A stretch of DNA of 64,000 nucleotides from Tomitella gaofuii (GTDB lineage Bacteria; Actinomycetota; Actinomycetes; Mycobacteriales; Mycobacteriaceae): the NCBI RefSeq assembly GCF_014126825.1, contig NZ_CP059900.1:1550001-1614000 (forward strand), read 5' to 3'. A model generated the notes under the pieces. The model had not been told where the DNA came from and did not search any database. It saw only the letters and a program-made list of their open reading frames with translations. Below, piece by piece: positions 20,445-29,214 of the stretch (its first letter is position 1; the number at the start of each line of letters is the position of its first letter). The position numbers and the translations under genes are program-made.

Positions 20445-20872
20445 GGCGGCCTCACCGTGGTCGCCGCGCCGCCGGGGCAGTGCGACGGCCGCCGGCTCAT
20501 CTGCTCGTGACTCGGCATCCGTTCTCCTGGTCGACTTCGTGATCGGTGCCAGTCTAGCTGTGCGCCCCGGCGACGGGGGCCCGTGCGGCCCGGTCTGCGG
20601 CGGGAAACCGAAGGCGCTCGGGCGGGGATGTGGATGGTCGGCCGGTCCGGTGACGGCGATGTAGAGTCGGGGCGGCCGGGCCCGGACGGGCTCCGTGCAG
20701 CGTGGGCGGCACCGGATCCACGCCGGTCCGCACCGGCGTTCCGGACTACGGTTCGCGGGTTCGTGGGTTCGCGCGCGGCGCGTCGGGCGCCGAGGCGTCG
20801 GCACCGCCCCGCGTGCCGACGGTCGACGTCCGGGCGCAGCGGTGGCCTTCGTCGAGTGAAACAGAGGTGCGT
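20445..20872. promoter_or_regulatory. Divergent blaI / urease promoter region
   Basis: 428 bp without a gene. Candidate -10 for the leftward blaI operon: TAGACT (20551-20556, minus strand). Candidate -10 for the rightward urease operon: TAGAGT (20662-20667), which would leave a ~200-nt leader before ureA. That leader is very GC-rich and contains repeated GGTTCG around 20755-20770; I recognise no riboswitch or protein-binding consensus in it. Confidence 0.35.
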
Positions 20873-21175
20873 ATGCAGCTTGTGCCATCCGATACGGAGA
20901 AGCTTCTGCTCAGCGTGGCGGGCATGGTCGCGCGGGACCGGCGCGAGCGCGGCGTCCGGCTCAACCATCCGGAGACGATCGCGTTGCTGTCGTGCTGGGT
21001 CATCGAGCGTGCCCGCGAGGGAGCCCGCGTCGCGGACTTGATGAACGACGGCCGGTCCGTGCTCACAAGGGAGGAAGTCATGGACGGAGTGCCGGAGATG
21101 ATCCCGGACATCCAGGTGGAGGCGACCTTCCCCGACGGTCGCAAACTGGTCACGATCACGGAGCCCATCCAGTGA
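20873..21175 (+). CDS. ureA: Urease gamma subunit UreA
   Basis: 100 residues, the exact family length. Typical sequence [39 protein letters not shown], then [25 protein letters not shown] in parts. AGAGGTG precedes ATG 20873. First gene of ureABC-F-G-D; its TGA overlaps the ureB GTG. Confidence 0.95.
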   Translation: MQLVPSDTEKLLLSVAGMVARDRRERGVRLNHPETIALLSCWVIERAREGARVADLMNDGRSVLTREEVMDGVPEMIPDIQVEATFPDGRKLVTITEPIQ

Positions 21176-21666
21176 CGCCCCCCGGCCCGATGATTCCCGG
21201 CGAGATCCGCACCCGCCCCGAGCCGATCGAGCTCAATGTGGGCCGCGAGCGCATCAGCCTCGTCGTCGTCAACGAGGGCGACCGTCCCATCCAGATCGGC
21301 TCGCACCTGCACTTTCCGGACGCGAACCCGGCGCTGCAGTTCGACCGCGAGCAGGCGCAGGGATACCGCCTGGACGTTCCGGCGGGCACCTCGGTGCGGC
21401 TGGAGCCGGGTGTGAGCCGCACGGTGGAGCTCGTGGCGCTCGGCGGCCGCCGGTTCGTGGCGGGACTGCAGATCCGCGACCTGCGCAACGAGCCCGCGAC
21501 GGTGCGTCATCGTCCGCGTCGCGTCGTCCCGTTCGGCGAGCCCGGCAGCGAGGTCGAGCAGCCGGCGCGTGCCAAGGGTCTGCGGATGCGGGTGGGCGAG
21601 GAGAGCGCCACCGATGCCGACCCGGCCGGATTGGACGCGGCCGCACCGGATTCGGACGAGGAGTGA
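21172..21666 (+). CDS. ureB: Urease beta subunit UreB
   Basis: 164 residues: a ~105-residue UreB core ([49 protein letters not shown]) plus a ~50-residue C-terminal extension rich in Glu, Asp and Ala that is absent from short family members. GTG 21172 overlaps the ureA stop; ATG 21190 is a possible internal start. Structural subunit of the cytosolic (alpha-beta-gamma)3 urease. Confidence 0.93.
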   Translation: MTPPGPMIPGEIRTRPEPIELNVGRERISLVVVNEGDRPIQIGSHLHFPDANPALQFDREQAQGYRLDVPAGTSVRLEPGVSRTVELVALGGRRFVAGLQIRDLRNEPATVRHRPRRVVPFGEPGSEVEQPARAKGLRMRVGEESATDADPAGLDAAAPDSDEE

Positions 21667-21670
21667 TCAC

Positions 21671-23380
21671 GTGAGCCGTATTGAACGCCGCGAGTATGTC
21701 GAGCTGTACGGGCCCACCACCGGTGACCAGATCAGGCTCGGCGACACCGACCTGTGGATCGAGGTGGAGCACGACCACACCGTGGGCGGCGACGAGGCGA
21801 CCTTCGGCGGCGGCAAGACCATCCGCGAGTCGATGGGCCAGGGGATGACGCTCCGCTCGGAAGGCGCGCTGGACCTGGTCATCACCAACGTCGTCGTCCT
21901 CGACCACTGGGGCATCGTGCGCGGCGACGTCGGCATCCGGGACGGCCGGATCGTCGCGGTGGGCAAGGCCGGCAACCCCGACATCATGGATGGCATCGGC
22001 GACGGCATGCACATCGGTCCGGGGACCGACGTCATCGCCGGCGAGGGGAAGATCCTCACCCCGGGCGCCATGGACACCCACGTGCACTATCTGACCGAGA
22101 TCGAGATGCGCGAGGCGCTGGCCACCGGCATCACGACGGTGACCGGCGGCGGGACGGGCCCCACCGAGGGGTCCAAGGCCACGTCCGTCACGCCGGGCGC
22201 CGCCTCGTTGACCATGATGCACCGCGCGCTCGACCAGATCCCGCTCAACGTGATCCTGTTCGGCAAGGGCAGCACGGTCTCCGCCGACGCGCTCCGCGAG
22301 GAAGCGATGGCGGGCGCCGGCGGCTACAAGGTGCACGAGGATTGGGGCGCCACCCCGGCCGCGATCAACGCCGCGCTCGATGCTGCGGACGAGCTGGGAC
22401 TGCAGGTGGCGCTGCACGCCGACAGCCTCAACGAGACCGGCTACGTGCAGGACACGCTCGACGCGATCGGCGGGCGCGGCATCCACGTGTTCCACTCGGA
22501 GGGCGCCGGCGGCGGGCACTCGCCGGACATCATCGTCGTGGCGAGCGAATCCAACGTGCTGCCGGCATCCACCAACCCGACGCTGCCGTTCACCGTCAAC
22601 ACGGTCGACGAGCACCTCGACATGCTGCTCGTGGTGCACCACCTCAACCCGCGGGTGCCGGAGGACCTCGCCTTCGCCGAGTCGCGGATCCGCGCCTCGA
22701 CGATGGCGGCCGAGGACATCCTGCAGGACATGGGGGCCATCTCCATCACCTCGTCGGATGCGCAGGCGATGGGCCGTATCGGCGAGGTCGTCACCCGCAC
22801 CTGGCAGGTGGCGCACGTGATGAAGAACAAGTTCGGTCCGCTGGGGTCGACGATGCCCGCGGACAACGAGCGCGCCCGCCGGTACGTGGCCAAGTACTCG
22901 ATCTGCCCGGCGGTGGCGCATGGCATCGACCACGAGGTGGGCTCGATCGAGCCGGGCAAGATGGCCGACCTGGTCCTGTGGGACCCGGCGTTCTTCGGGG
23001 TGCGTCCGTACGCGGTGCTCAAGTCGGGGGCCATCGTCGCGGCGCCCCTGGGCGACCCCAACGGCGCCGTGCCCAACCCGCAACCGGTGCTCGTGCGCCC
23101 CACCATCGCGGCGCAGCCCCCGCAGGCGGCGCACCTGGCCACCTCCTTCGTCTCGCCCCTGGCGCTGGAGAACGGGCTCGAGGAGCGGCTGGGCCTCACG
23201 CGCAGGCTCGCGGCGGTCCGACCCACACGCGGGATCACCAAGGCGGACATGCCCAACAACACCGCCCTGCCGGATCTGCGGGTGGATCCGGAGACGTTCG
23301 CCATCCGCATCGACGGCGAGCTGGTCCGGCCGGAGCCCGTCGAAGAGCTGCCGTTGACGCAGCGCTACCTGATGTTCTAG
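21671..23380 (+). CDS. ureC: Urease alpha (catalytic) subunit UreC
   Basis: 569 residues. The nickel-bridging Lys220 (GYKVHEDWG), the His pair in [35 protein letters not shown] and the acid region [13 protein letters not shown] are all present, so the metal site looks intact. Two departures from most bacterial UreC: the mobile-flap Cys (usually VCHHL) is Val322 in [10 protein letters not shown], and HVHYLTEIE replaces the usual HxHFICPQQ-like stretch. GTG 21671 starts 5 nt after ureB ends. Hydrolyses urea to ammonia and carbamate. Confidence 0.95.
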   Translation: MSRIERREYVELYGPTTGDQIRLGDTDLWIEVEHDHTVGGDEATFGGGKTIRESMGQGMTLRSEGALDLVITNVVVLDHWGIVRGDVGIRDGRIVAVGKAGNPDIMDGIGDGMHIGPGTDVIAGEGKILTPGAMDTHVHYLTEIEMREALATGITTVTGGGTGPTEGSKATSVTPGAASLTMMHRALDQIPLNVILFGKGSTVSADALREEAMAGAGGYKVHEDWGATPAAINAALDAADELGLQVALHADSLNETGYVQDTLDAIGGRGIHVFHSEGAGGGHSPDIIVVASESNVLPASTNPTLPFTVNTVDEHLDMLLVVHHLNPRVPEDLAFAESRIRASTMAAEDILQDMGAISITSSDAQAMGRIGEVVTRTWQVAHVMKNKFGPLGSTMPADNERARRYVAKYSICPAVAHGIDHEVGSIEPGKMADLVLWDPAFFGVRPYAVLKSGAIVAAPLGDPNGAVPNPQPVLVRPTIAAQPPQAAHLATSFVSPLALENGLEERLGLTRRLAAVRPTRGITKADMPNNTALPDLRVDPETFAIRIDGELVRPEPVEELPLTQRYLMF

Positions 23381-23390
23381 GCGGGCGGCT

Positions 23391-24079
23391 GTGCACACCA
23401 CCCGTCCGGGGGGCACCGGACAGATCGGCGCCCTTCTGCTCACCGACGCGCGCCTGCCCGGCGGCGGGCACGCGTATTCGGCGGGTCTGGAACCGGGGCT
23501 GCGCGCGGGGGTTCCGGCGACCGCCGTTCCGGACTACATCGCGGCACGGCTGCGCACCGTGGGCCTCGTCGAGGCGTCGGCCACCGTGCTCGCACACCGC
23601 GCGGTCCTCGAGACGCCGCGCGGGCTCGCGGCGGTGCACGATGCACTGCTGCCCGCACGCCCAGCGCACCGCTGCGCGACGTGTCCGGGATGCTCGGGCG
23701 CGGGCTCGTGCGGCTGGTGCGCCGGCTGGCGCCCGACGATCCCGCGGTGGCGCACCTCGACGCGCTGGGGCGCACGCCGCAGAGGCCGGTGGTGCTCGGC
23801 GTGGCGGCGGCCGTGCTGGGCGCCTCCGAGGAGCAGGCCGCACGGGCGAGCCTGTACGACGACGCGCAGACGGTCGCGTCCGCGTCGCTCAAGCTGGCGC
23901 CGGTGGATCCGGTGGACGCCGCGGGCTGGGTCCTCGGCGCGGAGCCGCTCATCGAGGAGATGGTGGCGACCGCGCTGGCCGTCACCGATCCGGCGGACAT
24001 GCCTGCCACCGCCGCGCCGCAAGCCGACCAATGGTCCCTGGACCACCAACGCGAGACGAGGAGGCTCTTCGTTGCCTGA
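23391..24079 (+). pseudogene. ureF: Urease accessory protein UreF, frameshifted
   Basis: Starts at GTG 23391 with a normal UreF N-terminus ([20 protein letters not shown]). Around 23650 the homologous sequence moves to another frame ([19 protein letters not shown] onward) and runs to TGA 24077-24079. The total is one base short of 230 codons; loss of one G in CTGCTG-GCCCGC near 23651 would explain it. UreF acts with UreD and UreG in nickel insertion. Either the gene is disrupted and urease maturation impaired, or this is a sequencing error; the downstream genes keep their coupling signals, which favours error. Confidence 0.75.
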
Positions 24080-24899
24080 CACGACGAACCCGTTGCCTGA
24101 CACGGGGAACACGGCCACCGGCCCGGCGGCCGGCGGCGCACTGCCGGAAAGCGCCGGGAGGGCACTGCGCCTGGGCGTGGTGGGCCCAGTGGGCGTCGGC
24201 AAGTCGACGCTGATCGGCACCCTGTGCCGCGCGCTCGGCGCGGAACTGAGCCTGGCGGTCATCACCAACGACATCTACACCGATGAGGATGCGCGGATGC
24301 TGCGCTCGGCGGGGGTCCTGCCGGTCGAGCGGATCCGCGCCGTCGAAACCGGCGCCTGCCCGCACACCGCGATCCGTGATGACGTCACCCCCAACCTCAT
24401 GGCGGTCGAGGACATCGAGGCGGACTTCGCGCCGGTCGACATCACGATCGTCGAAAGCGGCGGAGACAACCTCACCGCCACCTTCAGCCCGGCGCTTGTC
24501 GACGCGCAGATCTTCATACTCGACGTCGCCGGCGGCGGGGACGTGGCACGCAAGGGCGGGCCGGGTGTGGAACGCGCCGACCTGCTGGTGATCAATAAGA
24601 CCGACCTGGCACCGTACGTGCACGTGGACGCCGAACAGATGGTGGCCGATGCGCGCGCGGCCCGCGGCGGCCTGCCCGTGCTGCCGCACAGCGAGAGCGA
24701 CCAGGACGCCACCGGCAGGCTTGTGCAGTGGGTGCGCACCATCCTCGACGACCATCGGCATGGGCGGCACGTGCCCCGCGATCCCGGCCCGATGGCGCCG
24801 CACAGCCACGGCGACGGCACCGTCCACTCGCACGACGGGGAGCACGCGCCCGGCGGCGAGCACGTGCACGCCGATGGCACCCGGCACTCGCACTCGTGA
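24072..24899 (+). CDS. ureG: Urease accessory GTPase UreG with His-rich C-terminus
   Basis: 275 residues. P-loop GPVGVGKST, switch region [16 protein letters not shown], the nickel-binding CPH in [32 protein letters not shown] and NKTD (guanine specificity). Actinobacterial UreG usually has its His-rich segment at the N-terminus; here it is a ~33-residue C-terminal tail with repeated HSH/HXH units after residue ~240. TTG 24072 is preceded by GAGGAGG, 7 nt away, and overlaps the ureF stop. Confidence 0.93.
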   Translation: MPDTTNPLPDTGNTATGPAAGGALPESAGRALRLGVVGPVGVGKSTLIGTLCRALGAELSLAVITNDIYTDEDARMLRSAGVLPVERIRAVETGACPHTAIRDDVTPNLMAVEDIEADFAPVDITIVESGGDNLTATFSPALVDAQIFILDVAGGGDVARKGGPGVERADLLVINKTDLAPYVHVDAEQMVADARAARGGLPVLPHSESDQDATGRLVQWVRTILDDHRHGRHVPRDPGPMAPHSHGDGTVHSHDGEHAPGGEHVHADGTRHSHS

Positions 24900-24911
24900 G
24901 CAGGAGCGCCG

Positions 24912-25673
24912 GTGACTGAGCGGCCTGCGCGTATCGGTGTCGAGCTGGTCGACGGCCGGGTGCGGCTGGCGGATATCGCGGCCAGCCGGTACCTGCAGCC
25001 CCGGCCGTTGGGCGTCGACGGCGACAGCGTGCGGATCGCGCTCGTCGGCCGCTATGCGATGCTGCTGGCGGGCGACGATCTGCGCATCGACATCACGGTG
25101 GGGCCGGGCGTGCGGCTGGAGATCGTCGAACCGTCCGGCACCGTCGCCTACGACGCGCGCGGCGGCGACGCCCGCTGGTCGGCCACCGCGCGCGTGGCGG
25201 AGGGCGGATCCCTGGTGTGGCGGTCGTCGCCGTTCGTGGTGACCGCGGGCGCGGACCTGTCGCGGGAGACGTCCGTGGACCTGGCCGAGGGCGCGACGGC
25301 GCTGCTCGCGGAGACGCTGGTGCTGGGCCGCTCGTACGAGACCGGGGCCGGCCCGCTGCGGTCACGGATGTGCGCGACACAGTGCGGACGTCCACTGCTG
25401 GTGGAGGACCTGGACTTGCGGAGCGGCCCGCTGCGCAGCGCGCCCGGCGTGCTCGACCGCGCGCGGGTCCTGGCGTCGGTCATGCTGTTCGGCGCCCGTC
25501 CGGCCGCGGCGGAGACCCGGCACGAGACGCTGTTGGCCGGCCGCGGCGCCTTGGCGCGTGCGCTGTCGGTGCACGCCCACGAGGCCGAGGACGCGCTGGC
25601 GGAGACGTGGAGCCGCTGGCGGACGGTGCACGCGGCGGCGCAGGCGGAGGTGCCGAGCCTCACGCGGGGTTAG
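24912..25673 (+). CDS. ureD: Urease accessory protein UreD/UreH
   Basis: 253 residues with family features IDITVGPGVRLEIVEPSGTV, SLVWRSSPFVVTAGADLSRE (in part) and RMCATQCGRPLLVEDLDLR in part. It forms the UreD-UreF-UreG nickel-insertion complex on apo-urease. AGGAG precedes GTG 24912. It ends 14 bp inside the convergent ABC-ATPase gene, so the two transcripts overlap at their 3' ends. Confidence 0.9.
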   Translation: MTERPARIGVELVDGRVRLADIAASRYLQPRPLGVDGDSVRIALVGRYAMLLAGDDLRIDITVGPGVRLEIVEPSGTVAYDARGGDARWSATARVAEGGSLVWRSSPFVVTAGADLSRETSVDLAEGATALLAETLVLGRSYETGAGPLRSRMCATQCGRPLLVEDLDLRSGPLRSAPGVLDRARVLASVMLFGARPAAAETRHETLLAGRGALARALSVHAHEAEDALAETWSRWRTVHAAAQAEVPSLTRG

Positions 25674-27309
25674 CGCCGGCATCCCCGGATCCGCCCGTGC
25701 CGGCCCGGCGGATGTCCCGCATGTCGACCGTCCGGTGCGCGACGGCCCGCAACAGGCCGTGATCGTGACTGATCATGAGCACGCCGACCCCGTCCGCCGC
25801 CAGCTCGGTGATGATCGCAGCCACCGCGGCGGCGGTGGCGGCGTCGAGCATGGCGGTGGCCTCGTCGCAGATCAGGAACCGCGGCCGCGCCACCAGGGCG
25901 CGGGCCAGGCACGCGCGCTGCAGTTGCCCGTCGGAGACCTGGCCGGGGAAGCGGTCCAGGAGATCCGGGGTGATGCCTGCCCGCGCCGCGGCGCCGGCGG
26001 CCTCCTCCGCGGACGCGCCCGGCTCGGCGATGAGCGCACGCAGGGTCATCCGCGGATCGGCGGCGGCGCGCGGCGACTGGTGCAGCAGCGCGGTGTCGCC
26101 TCGCATCCGGCCCCGGCGGGTGCTCACCGCACGGCCATCCACGGTGACGGAGCCGGCGAGGGGGATCTGCAGCCCGCACAGCATCCGCGCCAGACTCGAC
26201 TTTCCGGAGCCGGACACGCCCGTGAGCCCGAGGACGCTCCCGGGGGCGACGGTGACGGACGCGCCGGAGAACACCGCCGTGGCGCCGTAGCGGCAGGTGA
26301 GGTCCACCCCGCGCAACGCGGCACCGGGTGCGTCGTCCCCCGCTCCGCGACCGGTGCACTGCCGGTCCCGGGTCGTGTGCCCCGCAGCAGATCCGGTGTG
26401 GGGGACCGCGCGGAGCCTGGCCGCGAAGTCGTGCTGCGGGTCGAGGTCGGTCAGCTCGGGCGGCGCCCCCGGGATCGGGTGCAGTCCGCGGGAGGGCAGC
26501 GCCGCGAGCAGTGCCGCCGTGTAGGCGTGCGCCGGTGCGGAGAACACACTGCCGGTGGTGCCGCGTTCGACGATGCGTCCGGCATACATCACGGCGCAGT
26601 GGTCGGCCACGCCGGTCGATTCCACCGATTGCAGGTCGTGCGTGATGAGCAGGACGGCGGCCCCGCCGTCGGCGGCCTCCCGCAGCAGGCCCAGCACGTG
26701 CGCGGCGAGTCCCGGGTCGAGCCCCGCGGTGGGTTCGTCGGCGACGAGCACCGGCGGTGCGCCGGCCAGGGCCGCGGCGACGGCGACGCGCTGGGCCATG
26801 CCGCCGGACAGTTCGTGCGGATAGAGCCGCGCGGTATCCGGGCCCAGATGCACACGGGCGAGCAGGTCCGCGACGGCCGCCCGGGCGGGTGCGCCGCGGG
26901 CCGACCCGGTCACGCCGACCGCGTGGAGCGCTTCGGCCAGCTGCGGACCGATCGCCCGCACCGGGGTGAACGACGCCGCGGCGGACTGCGTGGCGAGCGC
27001 GACGGTGCGCCCGCGTAGTCGGCGCCAGTCCTTCTCCTTCGCGCCGGTCATCGTCCGCCCGTCGATGGTCGTCGTGCCCGCGGTGCGCGTGCCGTCCGGC
27101 AGCATTCCGCACAGCGCGGATGCGAGGATCGATTTTCCGCAGCCGGATTCGCCGACGAGCGCGGTGACGGTGCCCGGGGCCAGGTCCAGGTCCACATCGG
27201 TGGCGGCATGCACCCAAGCGCGCCGGCGGCCGACGCGGGCGGGGATGCGTACGGTGAGGCCCCGCACCGTCGCGGCGGCCGGGGCCTGCAGGCCGGTGCG
27301 TACCGTCAT
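25660..27309 (-). CDS. Fused double ABC-transporter ATPase (DppD-DppF / NikD-NikE type)
   Basis: 549 residues, two nucleotide-binding domains in one chain. Domain 1: Walker A GESGCGKS, signature LSGGMAQRVA, Walker B VLVADEPTAGLD. Domain 2: Walker A GVSGSGKS, signature VSDGQLQRACLARAL (SDGQ instead of SGGQ), Walker B FLICDEATAMLD. Powers the importer formed with the three upstream genes; its ATG 27309 overlaps the permease stop (ATGA). Placed tail to tail with the urease operon, it may import nickel, but peptide transport is possible. Confidence 0.87.
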   Translation of the reverse strand: MTVRTGLQAPAAATVRGLTVRIPARVGRRRAWVHAATDVDLDLAPGTVTALVGESGCGKSILASALCGMLPDGTRTAGTTTIDGRTMTGAKEKDWRRLRGRTVALATQSAAASFTPVRAIGPQLAEALHAVGVTGSARGAPARAAVADLLARVHLGPDTARLYPHELSGGMAQRVAVAAALAGAPPVLVADEPTAGLDPGLAAHVLGLLREAADGGAAVLLITHDLQSVESTGVADHCAVMYAGRIVERGTTGSVFSAPAHAYTAALLAALPSRGLHPIPGAPPELTDLDPQHDFAARLRAVPHTGSAAGHTTRDRQCTGRGAGDDAPGAALRGVDLTCRYGATAVFSGASVTVAPGSVLGLTGVSGSGKSSLARMLCGLQIPLAGSVTVDGRAVSTRRGRMRGDTALLHQSPRAAADPRMTLRALIAEPGASAEEAAGAAARAGITPDLLDRFPGQVSDGQLQRACLARALVARPRFLICDEATAMLDAATAAAVAAIITELAADGVGVLMISHDHGLLRAVAHRTVDMRDIRRAGTGGSGDAGANPA

Positions 27310-28127
27310 CGCACCACCGCCGGGCCGTGGTGCCGCCGCGCCCGCAGCCCGGCCCCGACGCCGGCGACGGCGAGGGTGGTGGCGACGAGGACGGCGACGG
27401 GGGCCGCCAGCGTCCACCAGGCCCCGGTGAGGATGTCGCCGCGGGAGACCTCCAGCAGAGTGCCGATGCTGGCCTGGTCCGGCGAGAGACCCAGGCCCAG
27501 GAAGCTCAGCGTGGACTCGTGCCACACCGCGTGGGGGAGCAGCATGATCAGCGCCACGCCCGCCTGCGGTGCCGCCGCGGGCAGCAGGTGGCGGCGCAGG
27601 ACCCGCCACCGTCCGGCGCCCCACAGGTAGGCGGCGTCGACGTAGGCCGACGACCGCACCGACAGGATCTCCGCGCGCACGATGCGCGCCACCTGCGGCC
27701 AGTGGGTCAGCGCGATGGACGCGACGATCGCGGGGACGGATCCGCGGTAGAGGGCCACGATGACGATGCCCAACAGCAGGTGGGGGAGCGCGTTGACCCC
27801 GTCGGTGAGCCGCATGACCGCGGTGTCGAACCGCCCGCCGATGGTGGCCGCCGCGGAGCCGACGGCCAGGCCGAGCACCGTGGCGACGACCGCGCACACG
27901 GCGGCGATGAGCAGCGACACGCGCAGCCCCTCCGCGGTGCGGACGAACAGGTCGTAACCCGAGTGGTCGGTGCCGAACCAGTGCGCGGCGCCGGGTGCGC
28001 GCCGCGCGTCTGCGAAGTCGGCGTGCTGCGGTCCCGCCGCCCACGGCACGGCGACGGCGTAGACGATGAGTGCGGCGAGTACGGCGCCGGGCAGGGCGAT
28101 GCGCCGGGCGACGGACAGCTCAGACAT
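27306..28127 (-). CDS. ABC permease, DppC/NikC type
   Basis: 273 residues, about six transmembrane helices and the BPD_transp_1 coupling loop (around VDAAYLWGAGRWRVLRRHLLP). The N-terminal stretch HWFGTDHSGYDLFVR is the conserved GTDxxGRD-like motif of DppC/OppC permeases. It overlaps the permease gene upstream by 8 bp and the ATPase gene downstream by 4 bp. Confidence 0.87.
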   Translation of the reverse strand: MSELSVARRIALPGAVLAALIVYAVAVPWAAGPQHADFADARRAPGAAHWFGTDHSGYDLFVRTAEGLRVSLLIAAVCAVVATVLGLAVGSAAATIGGRFDTAVMRLTDGVNALPHLLLGIVIVALYRGSVPAIVASIALTHWPQVARIVRAEILSVRSSAYVDAAYLWGAGRWRVLRRHLLPAAAPQAGVALIMLLPHAVWHESTLSFLGLGLSPDQASIGTLLEVSRGDILTGAWWTLAAPVAVLVATTLAVAGVGAGLRARRHHGPAVVR

Positions 28128-29214
28128 CGGCGCTCACCCGCGGGTCGAGCAGGAGGTACGCCGCGTCCGCGAGCAACGATCCGACGAGCACCAGCGCGGT
28201 GGTCGCCACGGTGAGGGCGGCGAGCAGGGCGAAGTCGAGCGCGGTGGCCGACTGCACGACGGCCGCGGCCAGTCCGGGCCAGCCGAACACCTCCTCGACC
28301 AGCACCGCACCGACGACGAGCTCGGGCAGGCGCGCGCCGAGGATCGTCACCAGCGGTGCGAGAGAGACCGGAAGCATGTGGCGGACGACGATCCGTGCCG
28401 GTGCGATCCCGCGGGCGCGCGCCCCGCGTACCGCGTCGGAACCCGCCGCCCGTGCCACCGACGTGCGCACGGACAACAGCAGCCACGGCACCTGTGTGAC
28501 GGCCAGCGCGCACGCGGGGAGCACCAGGTGCGATGCCACGCCGGCGACGGTGGGGTCGGCGCCGGGGGCGGCCGCGCCGGATGAAGGAGCCCAGCGCAGC
28601 GCCACCGCGAATGCGGCGACGGCACCGAGTGCCACCGCGAACGGCGGGATCGCCTGCAGCACCACCGCGACGGCGCTGCACAGTCGGTCGATCAGCGAAC
28701 CGGGGCGCATTCCCGCCGCGGTGCCCGCCACCACTGCGACGGCGACGGCGATGGTCAGGCCGGTGGCGGTGAGCAGCAGCGTCCACGGCAGGCGCTGCGC
28801 GAAGACCTCGGTGACGGGCATCGAGTAGACACGGGAGAGGCCCAGGTCGCCGTGCACGGCGTCGACCACCCACTGCCACCATGCCTGCCACCAGGGCCTG
28901 TCGAGTCCCAGCGCAGCGGCCATCGATGCCCGGTCCGCCGCCGAGGTGTGCTGGTAACGGGCGCCGAGGTAGGTGGCGAGCGGGTGGAACGGCGAGTGCG
29001 CGGCCAGCACGAACACGCCCGCCGAGAGCGCGACCAGCAGGGGGACGGCGACCGCGGTGCGCCGCGCGACGAGGCGGGCGACGTCCGCACGTCGGCGCCG
29101 CCACCGGCCGGACGGCGGGCGCGGCGCTTCCGCAGCCCCGTCGGCGCCGCCGCCGGCGCCGTGCCCGGGTGCGGACGGCGCCGCCGCGGCCGTCCCGCGC
29201 AACGAGGTCGTCAC
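28120..29214 (-). CDS. ABC permease, DppB/NikB type
   Basis: 364 residues with a long hydrophilic N-terminal tail (~45 residues) before the first helix, then the DppB pattern (DLGLSRVYSMPVTEVFAQRL; EEVFGWPGLAAAVVQSA near the C-terminus). GTG 29214 overlaps the stop of the binding-protein gene (GTGA, 29211-29214), which decides this start over the longer frame from 29241. Confidence 0.87.
   Translation of the reverse strand: MTTSLRGTAAAAPSAPGHGAGGGADGAAEAPRPPSGRWRRRRADVARLVARRTAVAVPLLVALSAGVFVLAAHSPFHPLATYLGARYQHTSAADRASMAAALGLDRPWWQAWWQWVVDAVHGDLGLSRVYSMPVTEVFAQRLPWTLLLTATGLTIAVAVAVVAGTAAGMRPGSLIDRLCSAVAVVLQAIPPFAVALGAVAAFAVALRWAPSSGAAAPGADPTVAGVASHLVLPACALAVTQVPWLLLSVRTSVARAAGSDAVRGARARGIAPARIVVRHMLPVSLAPLVTILGARLPELVVGAVLVEEVFGWPGLAAAVVQSATALDFALLAALTVATTALVLVGSLLADAAYLLLDPRVSADV

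Noticed and set aside
20750-20790. CRISPR-like or tandem repeat (GGTTCG units) in the urease leader
   Set aside because: Only a few six-base copies without regular spacers.
21269-23443. 724-codon open frame antisense to ureB/ureC
   Set aside because: Shadow of urease codon bias; no domain, no ribosome-binding site.
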